A stretch of DNA of 34,038 nucleotides from IMG/VR virus record IMGVR_UViG_3300017697_004009, positions 1-34,038 of that record; one strand, written 5' to 3'. The notes beneath the pieces were generated by a model, which was not told the DNA's origin, made no database searches, and worked only from the letters and a program-made list of their open reading frames with translations. Both the position numbers and the translations under genes were made by a program. The stretch comes from a virus. Below, piece after piece: positions 1 to 7,468 of this stretch. How positions within the stretch are numbered: position 1 is the stretch's first letter; every line of letters begins with the position of its first letter.

Positions 1-45
1 GTCGTAAGATAGGTCTGATTGTTTTTTGAGTTCGCGAATATCCAT
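1..45 (-). CDS. N-terminal fragment of an unidentified gene (runs off the window)
   Basis: The first 15 codons read MDIRELKKQSDLSYD and continue beyond the left edge. An ATG sits on the complement of 43-45. It is preceded 6 nt upstream by a TATAAT box with a -35 element 17 nt further on, and no Shine-Dalgarno sequence is visible. The peptide is hydrophilic and gives no clue to function. I call it a gene because the frame is open to the edge, it follows the fibre gene at 94-1050 on the same strand, and it has a well-placed promoter. It could still be a chance open stretch. Confidence 0.5.
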   Translation of the reverse strand, partial: MDIRELKKQSDLSYD

Positions 46-51
46 ACCACA

Positions 52-80
52 ATTATACAATAATTATGGTGTAGAATCAA
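52..80 (-). promoter_or_regulatory. sigma70-type promoter before the gene at 1-45
   Basis: On the minus strand TTGATT (complement of 75-80) and TATAAT (complement of 52-57) are separated by exactly 17 nt. The ATG of the downstream gene begins 6 nt after the -10 box, so a start about 7 nt downstream would fall on the start codon. The promoter lies in the 48-nt gap between the fibre gene and the next gene. The boxes are read directly; activity is inferred. Confidence 0.6.
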
Positions 81-93
81 CCTGGTAAAATTA

Positions 94-1050
94 TTATGAT
101 GTTGAGTTACTAACTTCTGCGTTTGACGACGTTTTGATATCTGCCGAAAGTCCCTGCGTATCGTTAGGTGAAACTTCAATCAGTGCTAGAGTCATCCTTG
201 GTGCTTCGTTGGGGTTAGCCGGCACACCTGATGTGTTTGGTGACGTGTAAGTTGTGTCGTCTGCTGGGTCTGTTGAAACCATCTTGATGGTCAGTATCGT
301 GGCAGAGCCTACAGCCGCGTTCAATTTCGCTGAATACTCCACCGTGTTTGATGTGTAACCTGAGTTGTCTGAAGTCAATTTCAATAATACTGTGTAACTT
401 GTGCCTAGGTCATGGAAACCATTTGAAAGTCCGTTCGTAGTCAATGACTCTCCTGAACCTGATCTCGTCGTGGAGTGTGCCTTGAGGTCTAGGTTACCTG
501 TGGCTGTCACTGTAAGGTCATTGAACACGTCGTCTTTGGAACCGTCAATACCTGTCACGCAACTTGGGTCGATCCTGATCACGCCGCCTGCGTTGAAGAA
601 GTGTCTCATGGCGTCCGCACTTGCGAATGTCACAGATCTCTCAATAGTCGATGTAGAATTCCATGTGCCTGAGTTAGTTGATGAGCCAACTGCTGTGGTA
701 TCAAATGCAGTTGCATTTGTTGAACCACCCGCAACCGAAGCCGCCAATGTAGCCAGGTCAGCCTCTACAGCCGCTTTGATGGCAATAGTGTCACCTGCTG
801 ATACAGATGCTCTTGAAGTCATTGTGTCGTTTGTGTGATTGGCGATGTTGTCTATGCCTGTGAACAATGTGTTCCATTGTGAAGCCTGTACTGTTGCTCC
901 AGCCGAAGTTGTGGCTATGTGCGTCTGTCCTAGTCCGTATACGCCAGAACCTGTGCCCGCGAAATGATTGTAACCATATGGTGAACTTGAACTGTTCACA
1001 AACGTGTTGTACTCGTCGTCTAAAATTGTATCACCTGCTGAATATGCCAT
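94..1050 (-). CDS. virion structural protein, fibre-like
   Basis: The product is 318 residues, low in Cys and rich in Ser, Thr, Asn and Gly, as expected of beta-rich phage fibre or baseplate-attached proteins. The N-terminus (MAYSAGDTILDDEYNTFV) resembles a recurrent start of structural proteins in marine T4-like phages. No catalytic motif is evident. The gene lies 4 nt after the fibre gene 1055-2695 and has a plausible ribosome site (GGAG about 12 nt before ATG). The paired position suggests joint late expression and a role in, or attached to, the distal tail fibre. It could equally be a fibre-accessory or decoration protein. Structural class is fairly sure; exact location in the particle is not. 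Confidence 0.6.
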   Translation of the reverse strand: MAYSAGDTILDDEYNTFVNSSSSPYGYNHFAGTGSGVYGLGQTHIATTSAGATVQASQWNTLFTGIDNIANHTNDTMTSRASVSAGDTIAIKAAVEADLATLAASVAGGSTNATAFDTTAVGSSTNSGTWNSTSTIERSVTFASADAMRHFFNAGGVIRIDPSCVTGIDGSKDDVFNDLTVTATGNLDLKAHSTTRSGSGESLTTNGLSNGFHDLGTSYTVLLKLTSDNSGYTSNTVEYSAKLNAAVGSATILTIKMVSTDPADDTTYTSPNTSGVPANPNEAPRMTLALIEVSPNDTQGLSADIKTSSNAEVSNSTS

Positions 1051-1054
1051 ATTA

Positions 1055-2695
1055 TTATTTAACTCCTATCACGCACTCTGTTAATGCTGTTTCTACGTTG
1101 TATTTATCCTTGATCAGTCTACCTAGGGTATTAAAAGCGGTACATTCCTCTAGGTTGGCCACCCGGGCCTCGCCGGATCCGGCCGAAACCACACGATCCC
1201 CTGCTTTACCTGTGCCCTTTATTTTTACCATAACACGTCCTTTGAGTGCTATCATTGGATGAGTCTCATTGTTACCCGCCTGTGCGTTCATAAGGAACGC
1301 CGGGGATTCTGATACCACGCCAAAAACAGCGTCATCTAATTCTTTTGTACACTTCGTTATCTCTGCATGACCGCCTAAAATTACTATATCTCCTACCGTT
1401 AATTCGCAGTCGGACTCATATCTCTCGGCCAAGTCAGCGTATTGTGCCGATGTTGATGTAGCGTGTACCACGTTGGCTCTTATGTCCACCAGTGTTGGTG
1501 CCGATAACTCGTCTTGTCCGCCACCTGATTTGAATGCTGTCCAGGCACCTCCGGCATTGCCGAAAATTGTAGTACCATCGTCCGCAAAAGTCTCGTCCCA
1601 GACCCAGAAAAGATCCTGCTCTGTGGCGCTGGATGTTTCTCCCCTATTCACTTTGAGTCCTGAATAATTTGGCATTCCTGACGCACTAGAGACGTTCCTG
1701 TTAAGTTCTATGATATTGTCCTCCACTGTCAGAGTAGATGTGTTGCTTGTGACGGTGTCACCATCAATGGTCAAATTACCTGTTACTCTGAAGTCTCCAG
1801 ACACGTCTATGTTTCCGGTGTCCCCGGCCATGGTCATCACTGTCTTTGTGACGCCACCGTCGTTGACCTTGAAACTGATGTCACCATCTGACGTAACATT
1901 TGATATTGAGAAATTATCACCAGTCATTACCATTTCTATGTCTGAACCAGCACCAATTCTCAAACCGTTATCATTTAATATTTCTAGGTGTCCTGTGGTT
2001 GAATCGTTTTGATCTGATCTTAAAAAGTTTGCTACCGCAATCCCGCCCAGTGCATCTGAGTCTGTTGCTGTTCCCCTAAACTTGGCATTTGAAACTGTGC
2101 TTGAAAGTTGAACACCTTGTGCTACTGATGAGAATCCTGCGGCTGTCAATGCTACCGCATTTGTTTCTGTTCCACTAGGTGTGAAAGCAAGATTTGATAT
2201 TATTCCCACCACAGTGTCCTGGGTTACTAATTTTAATATTGATCTGTTTACCCCTGTGTTGTCCTGCACAGTTTCTGTGACAACTTGGGTCACACCCGAA
2301 CCTGCTATGGATGTTGGTCCAATCAAGGACCATGCACTACTGGTATAAACATAGAGCTGATTGTTGGCAGTATCGAACCAAAGATCTCCTTGTACCGCAT
2401 TGGTAGGAGATGTGGTAGAATTGGTCGTTGAGCCCACTGGTTTCCATTTGGCTCCAGTGTAAACATTGATTTGTTTGTTTGTCTGGTCGAACCAAATCTG
2501 TCCTTGTACCTTGTTTTCCGGAGCAGATGTGTTGTTAAAATTCTCTAAAATCTTTACGAAGTTCTCATTCAGTTTCTCACCGAAACCCGCATAGCCTTTT
2601 CCGAACAATGTAAGGTCTGTTGTGGCGGTGTCGATGGTGCCATCTGCTAGTGTGACCAGTAAAGTACCGAATGTGTTGTTAATTTTATATGCCAT
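1055..2695 (-). CDS. tail fibre-like protein with C-terminal YADLAERY domain
   Basis: The product has 546 residues. The N-terminal 120 residues carry a shared marine-phage module (GKGYAGFGEKLNENF) and two tryptophan-containing repeats, QGQIWFD...VYTGAKW and QGDLWFD...VYTSSAW. A middle section (FRGTATDSDALGGIA, FLRSDQND, FKVNDGGVTKTVM) is also present in the protein at 15370-16587, so the two are paralogues. The C-terminal 130 residues begin at YADLAERYESD, a motif seen in phage fibre tips and resembling intramolecular chaperone/auto-processing domains (Peptidase_G2-like); I cannot show that cleavage occurs. The ATG follows a late-promoter-like CATAAATA by 7 nt and has no Shine-Dalgarno sequence. 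A receptor-binding or fibre role is likely. Confidence 0.72.
   Translation of the reverse strand: MAYKINNTFGTLLVTLADGTIDTATTDLTLFGKGYAGFGEKLNENFVKILENFNNTSAPENKVQGQIWFDQTNKQINVYTGAKWKPVGSTTNSTTSPTNAVQGDLWFDTANNQLYVYTSSAWSLIGPTSIAGSGVTQVVTETVQDNTGVNRSILKLVTQDTVVGIISNLAFTPSGTETNAVALTAAGFSSVAQGVQLSSTVSNAKFRGTATDSDALGGIAVANFLRSDQNDSTTGHLEILNDNGLRIGAGSDIEMVMTGDNFSISNVTSDGDISFKVNDGGVTKTVMTMAGDTGNIDVSGDFRVTGNLTIDGDTVTSNTSTLTVEDNIIELNRNVSSASGMPNYSGLKVNRGETSSATEQDLFWVWDETFADDGTTIFGNAGGAWTAFKSGGGQDELSAPTLVDIRANVVHATSTSAQYADLAERYESDCELTVGDIVILGGHAEITKCTKELDDAVFGVVSESPAFLMNAQAGNNETHPMIALKGRVMVKIKGTGKAGDRVVSAGSGEARVANLEECTAFNTLGRLIKDKYNVETALTECVIGVK
1172..1183. repeat. 12-bp perfect palindrome in a GC-rich patch
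   Basis: GCCGGATCCGGC reads the same on both strands. It lies in the C-terminal domain of the fibre gene, within a 60-base line (1141-1200) that I counted at 39 G+C, far above the surrounding sequence. No function is evident. It may simply reflect codon use for the segment around GDRVVSAGSGEARVANL, or a recently acquired fibre tip. Confidence 0.4.
2001..2050 (-). repeat. DNA homology block shared with 15911-15960
   Basis: Aligned without gaps, 41 of 50 bases match 15911-15960, including an uninterrupted taaaaagttt. Both encode the FLRSDQND region and adjoining Ala/Gly-rich residues of the two fibre paralogues. The blocks are in direct orientation on either side of the 18-gene island, so recombination between them could in principle remove or exchange it. 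Confidence 0.6.
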
Positions 2696-2702
2696 GTACG
2701 GA

Positions 2703-2710
2703 TATTTATG
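2703..2710 (-). promoter_or_regulatory. T4-late-type promoter element CATAAATA
   Basis: CATAAATA differs by one base from the T4 late consensus TATAAATA. It lies 7 nt before the ATG of the fibre gene 1055-2695. The stop codon TAA of the upstream oxygenase gene is embedded in it. It would restart late transcription of the fibre genes downstream of the island. No -35 is expected for this class. Position and sequence are direct; function is inferred. Confidence 0.55.
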
Positions 2711-3590
2711 CTTTAATTAAAGGCTTTGTGTACCTGCTAAACGGAGTGTAATATCCCTCTAGTCGATTGTTGTATGTAGCGTCTGCCTTCATAAGGTGCA
2801 GTGTGAGTCCTGTTTTGTATTCGGCTCCCTGCTCTCTGAAATCTGTTGGTGCATGTAGAACACTAGAATCATGTATCAGTGCATCTTTTGGCCTCCATTT
2901 CAATATTTTTTCTATCGATAATCCTTCGTATATTGACATTGGTATATGCTTTGGCATTATTTTTTCCAATATGTGCATGTCCTTCTCATTGTGTTCTATG
3001 CCCTCTACTCCGTAATCCTCATAGGATTGATGTCTAATAACATTTGCGTAATTGGCAAAACTGCTGATATCTCTGCCCCTCATAAAGTGGGTCGCTCTGC
3101 CTCTGTATCTTTGGTTGAAAGTGACATAATGCGTCTCTTCTACCTTATCCAAATCTATAGGAATAATGATATCCTTGTAAGGTCTGTAGCCATTTATGTG
3201 GGTGACAGCATCTGTGTGTAGTCCGTAAGGTTTGACCGATTTGAAAAACTGATCGCCAACGCTCATAGGATCATCCTTTGCCACATCGCTGTAGAACACA
3301 ATATCATCGCCAAAATGTTTATATATTTTTGGTCTCACAATATCTGATATTTGTTTTATATCCATTGGATGCGTTATGTGTAGCACATGATCATTAATAT
3401 TCATTCCTATCTTTTCAAAATTATCTTTGAAGAAAGACGACAATACGTCACGTTCTACATCATTGATAAAATCCTTTACAACGTAACTTTCATCATATTG
3501 ACATTTGAAGAAAGAAGGATTAGGATCATGTATGATGTCCATGTTTTTAAGTGCTTCCTGTGAAAAAGGTCTATCTGTTTTGTATTTCAT
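2706..3590 (-). CDS. Fe(II)/2-oxoglutarate oxygenase-like protein (long form, last island gene)
   Basis: The product has 294 residues. A candidate metal triad is H125-x-D127 (in GLHTDAVTH) with the distal H246 in DSSVLHAPTDF. K259 in EYKTGLTLHL is placed to bind the 2-oxoglutarate carboxylate, as Lys does in prolyl-4-hydroxylase-like enzymes. Between them is the usual beta-strand pattern (IIIPIDL). Substrate unknown. The start ATG lies inside the end of the preceding gene (20-nt overlap), and that overlap is a near-copy of the one at 4193-4212. A weak AAAGG stands 12 nt before the ATG. The stop codon overlaps the late-type promoter of the fibre gene. It is more divergent than the other oxygenases, so the family call is good but not certain. 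Confidence 0.66.
   Translation of the reverse strand: MKYKTDRPFSQEALKNMDIIHDPNPSFFKCQYDESYVVKDFINDVERDVLSSFFKDNFEKIGMNINDHVLHITHPMDIKQISDIVRPKIYKHFGDDIVFYSDVAKDDPMSVGDQFFKSVKPYGLHTDAVTHINGYRPYKDIIIPIDLDKVEETHYVTFNQRYRGRATHFMRGRDISSFANYANVIRHQSYEDYGVEGIEHNEKDMHILEKIMPKHIPMSIYEGLSIEKILKWRPKDALIHDSSVLHAPTDFREQGAEYKTGLTLHLMKADATYNNRLEGYYTPFSRYTKPLIKA
3571..3590 (-). repeat. junction repeat copy 1 (start/stop overlap)
   Basis: Minus-strand sequence ATGAAATACAAAACAGATAG. It holds the start of gene 2706-3590 (MKYKTD) and, in another frame, the last codons EIQNR and stop of gene 3571-4212. It matches the junction at 4193-4212 at 19 of 20 positions and that at 8781-8800 at 16 of 20. Confidence 0.85.
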
Positions 3591-4212
3591 ATTTCGAATA
3601 AGACCTTTCTATTACATTGCTAGGAACTTTGCCACTGTATATCATGTGTAGCCTAGGCTCCTTACTTTTATTCTCCACCCAATGGTTATCAAATAGATTC
3701 ATCATGTTTACAGGGTTTGTATCGAAGTCTATAATTCCTGCCCTTTCATTATGGAAGTGGCAACCCTCTGGATTAGTGATAGCAACATTGGCACCATGTA
3801 AATTACTGTGTTGACTATCTCTGTGTACCCCTATGCTACCTCCAGGAAGAAGCCAACTGAAATACAGTCTGCCTATAAAGTTTTCTTCTTTAAAGGTATC
3901 TTTAAACCATTGCACTGTTATAGGACAGTCATTTGCCGCCTCTGTCCAAATATGTTTATTGTTGCTTATAAAACCATGCTGGTTGGAGTTTACTGTTGTT
4001 TTGCCAGGTGGCGGAGCAAACAGTTCAAGACTTTGCCATCCAACATGTCTAGAATCCATTGACCCATCTGTTTTGGTGTGTGGCGTTGCCTTGTCCATTA
4101 CTTTCTCCCATTCGCTGAAAATATCTTTTTGGGGGACGTCTATGTCAAGAGGCAAGTGACTTATACCACTTTCAAAAAGTATCCAGCCTGCACTACCTGT
4201 TTTGTATTTCAT
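3571..4212 (-). CDS. aspartyl/asparaginyl beta-hydroxylase-like oxygenase
   Basis: The product has 213 residues. The core LYFSWLLPGGSIGVHRDS holds H130-x-D132. The distal H177 lies in LFDNHWVENKS, and R187 in EPRLHMIYSG is at the +10 position expected for 2-oxoglutarate binding. The order (G-x-x-x-x-H-R-D, then N-H-W-V-x-N, then R-x-H) is typical of Asp/Asn beta-hydroxylase relatives. The target could be an Asp or Asn side chain of a protein or a small amino-acid derivative; this is family knowledge, not seen here. AGAGGA lies 6 nt before the ATG. The gene is bounded at both ends by near-identical 20-nt overlaps, so it looks like a removable cassette. Confidence 0.78.
   Translation of the reverse strand: MKYKTGSAGWILFESGISHLPLDIDVPQKDIFSEWEKVMDKATPHTKTDGSMDSRHVGWQSLELFAPPPGKTTVNSNQHGFISNNKHIWTEAANDCPITVQWFKDTFKEENFIGRLYFSWLLPGGSIGVHRDSQHSNLHGANVAITNPEGCHFHNERAGIIDFDTNPVNMMNLFDNHWVENKSKEPRLHMIYSGKVPSNVIERSYSKYEIQNR
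4193..4212 (-). repeat. junction repeat copy 2 (start/stop overlap)
   Basis: Minus-strand sequence ATGAAATACAAAACAGGTAG. It encodes MKYKTG at the start of gene 3571-4212 and, in another frame, EIQNR plus the stop of gene 4193-4675. It differs from copy 1 by one base. The two copies are direct repeats 622 nt apart, enclosing exactly one gene. Confidence 0.85.
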
Positions 4213-4675
4213 CTGGTATCCTCTTTACAATTTCTTTCCATGGGTGTCTTATACAAAACTTCAGCATCAGTCTGTCATAGTTTACTGGTTCTACCCAGTG
4301 TCTTAATTTGCCATTTTCCAATAGCACACATTCATAAGGTACCTGCTTATCTTCAACCACCATGACAGGTTGTTTGTCAAATAAATTTATTTGTATACTC
4401 GTCATATCGTCCTCATCCACATGTGGCGGAACATTGTTGTTTGCAAACAGATAAGCAAACCTGGGATATGTGTTCATACCCCATATTCCTAGGTCCTCTT
4501 CTACTTCCTTTGTAAGATGTCTTATATCTGAATCGTCGGGCAAGTATACTTTCCACCATGAAAGTTTAGGTTCGAATTTCTTCCATTGATACCATTCACC
4601 TCTTTGGTGTATATCATAGAATATTTTCCTATATTTTTCTTTGTCAATTTTGTAATTAAGATGGATCAAATTCAT
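4193..4675 (-). CDS. 2OG-Fe(II) oxygenase-like protein, small
   Basis: The product has 160 residues. The core FAYLFANNNVPPHVDEDD gives H85-x-D87. H126 in GKLRHWVEPVNYDR is the likely distal ligand, and R135, nine residues on, would bind 2-oxoglutarate. This is a compact single-domain oxygenase with no extra domain. A strong AAAGGAG lies 9 nt before the ATG and supports this start even though it falls 20 nt inside the upstream gene. Its own last codons (EIQNR) are written inside the next gene. Substrate unknown. Confidence 0.72.
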   Translation of the reverse strand: MNLIHLNYKIDKEKYRKIFYDIHQRGEWYQWKKFEPKLSWWKVYLPDDSDIRHLTKEVEEDLGIWGMNTYPRFAYLFANNNVPPHVDEDDMTSIQINLFDKQPVMVVEDKQVPYECVLLENGKLRHWVEPVNYDRLMLKFCIRHPWKEIVKRIPDEIQNR

Positions 4676-5138
4676 ATGCGTTGTCTCCTTTGAAAAATTT
4701 TAGGCATTTGTAAAATTCAATGCAATCTTCTATGTCATCTTCGAATGATATGTTCAAATTGATACGTTTGTTATTGTTGTTGAATACAGCATGTCTCGAC
4801 TGTGTGTTTAAAAACATAGGCGACGCTGTCTCACCTGGCTGGAATCGGCAAGGTGCGTAATCTTCCGTTAGTGGATATATCAAAGCAGTGTTACGCTTTC
4901 CGCCATCGGTGTGCCAATCCTGCACAGCATTTGGGCGTATCATAACCAGGTAACAGTTCCTGCCATGAAACGTTCTTTTCAAATCATAAAAATTTAAGAC
5001 ACTGGGTTTGCCGGTCCTTGTGGATTTGTGAACAGTCCAATCCTCGTCTTTCAAGTTCATACCTATATCCAGTAATTCTTGTTTTACTTCGTTGGATAAA
5101 AATTCTGGTAACTCGTAATGTGTTATATCACCAGGCAT
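4656..5138 (-). CDS. 2OG-Fe(II) oxygenase-like protein, small
   Basis: The product has 160 residues. YLVMIRPNAVQDWHTDGG provides H76-x-D78. H116 in NTQSRHAVFNNNNKR and R125 complete the triad and the 2-oxoglutarate site. The FLNTQSRHAVFNNNNKRINLN segment is typical of phage oxygenases of the prolyl-hydroxylase-like group. The ATG overlaps the upstream methyltransferase gene by 16 nt and is preceded by AGAGGA at 8 nt. One sampled 60-base line here (4801-4860) is 50% G+C, higher than the adjacent methyltransferase region, which hints at a separate origin. Substrate unknown. Confidence 0.75.
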   Translation of the reverse strand: MPGDITHYELPEFLSNEVKQELLDIGMNLKDEDWTVHKSTRTGKPSVLNFYDLKRTFHGRNCYLVMIRPNAVQDWHTDGGKRNTALIYPLTEDYAPCRFQPGETASPMFLNTQSRHAVFNNNNKRINLNISFEDDIEDCIEFYKCLKFFKGDNAYEFDPS

Positions 5139-5800
5139 CTGTGCAATCCTCTCATAGTGTTTCTAGGAAGTGTTGTGTCATGCCATGTTCCCCCCAGATG
5201 TTCGGCCAACCAATCGTCATCATAGAATGACCATAACCATTGTTCTGGCTTTTCTGTTTTGAGATAGAACACATCATGAGTTGATATCTGATCCCACATA
5301 TTAGGTTCAATATTTCTCCACTTGCATATCGCTTCGTATGCCTCTTTATCTCTGTTGGAATAGTAAGTGAGTAATAACTGATCACAATGCAATTTTAACA
5401 CATCAACTATAGGTTTGGTTTCTTCAAAAGTAAAATGTGTGAACACAGAAAAATTTATACACACATCATAATGACCTTTGATTTTAGGAAGGTGTTCCTT
5501 GCCCTCAGGATTATACATATAGTTGTATCCATCATAGTGTTCCCATTTGTACTGTGGGAAATCGAACTTGTTCTGATTACAAGTATCGAGGTCTATTTCT
5601 ATACCTGTGTAATTGCCATGTGGTTGAAAACTAATAAAGTTTCCGCGGCCGCAACCAAAGTCCAACACGCTCTTACCCTCAAACTGTGTGTACTGCTCAA
5701 AGTATTTGCGTAAAGACCCCCTAGCCCAATACTTGCCATACATATCTGTTTCGCCAGACTCGGCGTAACGTCTCTTTGCTTCCAACCCTACTTTATTCAT
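5123..5800 (-). CDS. class I SAM-dependent methyltransferase
   Basis: The product has 225 residues. Motif I is SVLDFGCGRGNF at about 44-55, followed by an acidic motif II (YTGIEIDLD) and a motif IV-like YDVCINFSVFTHF. This is the standard Rossmann methyltransferase plan. The acceptor cannot be predicted. A strong AAGGAG lies 5 nt before the ATG. The start overlaps the end of the CmoA-like gene by 8 nt (ATGAATAA), so the two are translationally coupled and probably act in one pathway. Confidence 0.8.
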   Translation of the reverse strand: MNKVGLEAKRRYAESGETDMYGKYWARGSLRKYFEQYTQFEGKSVLDFGCGRGNFISFQPHGNYTGIEIDLDTCNQNKFDFPQYKWEHYDGYNYMYNPEGKEHLPKIKGHYDVCINFSVFTHFTFEETKPIVDVLKLHCDQLLLTYYSNRDKEAYEAICKWRNIEPNMWDQISTHDVFYLKTEKPEQWLWSFYDDDWLAEHLGGTWHDTTLPRNTMRGLHRCLVI

Positions 5801-6497
5801 TTTGCTCCTTCATGGCAACCCCGCCTACGAACACATGATCCATCCAAAACGGTTGTGTCAATTTGAAATTAGCATCTGCCAACATGGTTTTTATTTCATC
5901 CCATGTGTTGGGTTTGAGCATACTTCTTAACTTCTTTTCCTTGTCTAATATTTCATCTGCACTAAAATGTTTTTCTTTGTAATCATAGTAATTAAATGTC
6001 AACATCTCTTGAAACTTTGCGTCTGAACAAATTATTTTTTCTGCAAATATAAAACAGCCTCCCTTATTAAGACCTTTATATATTTTTTTAATAACATCTG
6101 CCCTGTCTTTCACTGGCAAAAATTGCAGTGTAAACAGTGATGTTACTAGAGAACAATTATTAAATTCAAAATCACGTATATCTCCTTCTTTAAACTCAAT
6201 TTTAGTCTTAGGATATTTTCCTTTTATATCTTTTTCAGTTTCAATCAAACTATTATGAAAACCCTTTTCTACTTCTACGCCTATATAATTACAATCGATC
6301 TGATTTTTTGCTATTATTTCTTTCAACAAGTTTCCTGTAGAACATCCTATGTCTACCACATTTGTGTTCTTGTCTACAAAATACTGAGATAAATTTGTTA
6401 CATCATGCAGAAGATTACCGTAACCTCGTATAGATTTTGCTATGTGTTCATCGAAGTTTTCTGTCCCACCATGCCCAAAAGTAAATTTATGATTCAT
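5793..6497 (-). CDS. CmoA-like SAM-binding protein (carboxy-SAM synthase / methyltransferase family)
   Basis: The product has 234 residues, close to the roughly 247 of CmoA. It starts at the ATG on the complement of 6495-6497, which shares one base with the upstream stop (TAATG); a longer reading would need an upstream start inside the PP-loop gene. Shared with CmoA: FDEHIAKSIRGYG near the N-terminus, motif I VVDIGCSTGN (48-57), GDIRDF, FTLQFLPVKDRADVIKKIYKGL, and FAEKI. CmoA makes carboxy-SAM from SAM and prephenate for wobble-uridine modification. In a gapless alignment from memory, the carboxylate-binding Arg199 of E. coli CmoA falls on E187 here, so an ordinary methyltransferase is also possible. 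Confidence 0.72.
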   Translation of the reverse strand: MNHKFTFGHGGTENFDEHIAKSIRGYGNLLHDVTNLSQYFVDKNTNVVDIGCSTGNLLKEIIAKNQIDCNYIGVEVEKGFHNSLIETEKDIKGKYPKTKIEFKEGDIRDFEFNNCSLVTSLFTLQFLPVKDRADVIKKIYKGLNKGGCFIFAEKIICSDAKFQEMLTFNYYDYKEKHFSADEILDKEKKLRSMLKPNTWDEIKTMLADANFKLTQPFWMDHVFVGGVAMKEQNE

Positions 6498-7468
6498 TAT
6501 ATTTTTAATCCTTTTAAATGATGCACAAGTTTGTTGTACTCCCACGAATGCTCTGCGTTTAGATGTCCGTATTTTTCCATTAAAATAGTCCTACACTTCA
6601 AATCGAGATCCATTATCATTTCAAATCCAGTTTGCTTTTTATCTTGTGTAATGTTAGGAAATCCTTCTTCATAAATTTTTTTCTTGCTGAGTTCTATGTC
6701 TATTTCACCCCACTCTTTACATTCTGTTAAATGCTTTGCCCATGGATGCTGTAAGAAAGACAACAACACTTCAGGAGTGTATATGAAAAATCCAGGCACT
6801 GCTGGTTTTTGTCTTTGCATAGGATAACGAAAAATTGACATGTGTCTTTCATTCCTTTTAACGTACCAAGGCACTATTGGATAATTTTTTATTTCATTCT
6901 CAACTACCGTCATTGTTTTTATATCCCATTTCCAGTATTTGTGAAAATCCCTATGCACTATATTTGTGTTGTACCCTAACACAGGTAACCCTTCGACTTG
7001 ATCATATAACCATAAGAATGGTAGCATCTGTGGGCTGGGACAACTTGATAATTCTGCATATTCAAGTGCTTGAGATTCTAAAAACTTTGCAATATCTAAT
7101 TTACGTATTATTGGTTTAATGTTATTTGCATCACAAAACTTGTATGCACATGAAACATCCTGTACATTGAGATCGTTTTCAAATTCTGTAACATTGACAT
7201 TTACTGATATGTCCTGTTCTATAAAACTTCTCAGCATGACTTCACTATCAGCGCCACCACTATACATCACATCAACAGGTAATGATAATGCATCTGCTTT
7301 CTCTTTTATAAGTCTAGCAACTCTGTAACATTCTTCCTTAAATGTGCCAACTTTTCTTGTTGCCGGTCCGTACCCTGACCAAAATTTATCATCCTTATTT
7401 TCTCTTGCATTGTATTCTGTGCCATTGTATCCAAACTTAAAATGATTGTTTTCTGTGTATTCAAACAT
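6497..7468 (-). CDS. PP-loop ATP pyrophosphatase (asparagine-synthase/QueC-like superfamily)
   Basis: The product has 323 residues. A clear PP-loop, VMYSGGADSEV, has SGGADS at 70-75, the signature of N-type ATP pyrophosphatases that adenylate a carboxylate or carbonyl before attack by ammonia, sulfide or an amine. No zinc-finger cysteine set typical of QueC or TtcA is obvious. A pair of conserved-looking segments follows (SCPSPQMLPFLWLYDQ and LPVLGYNTN). The N-terminus HFKFGYNGTEYN resembles that of the next gene (HKFTFGHGGTENF). GAGGAATT precedes the ATG, which shares one base with the upstream stop. The activity class is sound; the substrate is unknown. Confidence 0.75.
   Translation of the reverse strand: MFEYTENNHFKFGYNGTEYNARENKDDKFWSGYGPATRKVGTFKEECYRVARLIKEKADALSLPVDVMYSGGADSEVMLRSFIEQDISVNVNVTEFENDLNVQDVSCAYKFCDANNIKPIIRKLDIAKFLESQALEYAELSSCPSPQMLPFLWLYDQVEGLPVLGYNTNIVHRDFHKYWKWDIKTMTVVENEIKNYPIVPWYVKRNERHMSIFRYPMQRQKPAVPGFFIYTPEVLLSFLQHPWAKHLTECKEWGEIDIELSKKKIYEEGFPNITQDKKQTGFEMIMDLDLKCRTILMEKYGHLNAEHSWEYNKLVHHLKGLKI

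Noticed and set aside
401-838. Plus-strand frame opposite the fibre gene
   Set aside because: It is a shadow of the Thr/Ser/Asp-rich minus-strand coding sequence, with no independent support.
1102-1109. Late-promoter-like TATTTATC inside the fibre gene
   Set aside because: It lies deep within coding sequence with no gene start nearby; short AT-rich motifs are expected by chance.
6498-6545. Longer N-terminus for the CmoA-like gene
   Set aside because: Homology to CmoA begins after MNHKFTFGHGG, and the ATG at 6497 forms a TAATG coupling with the upstream stop.
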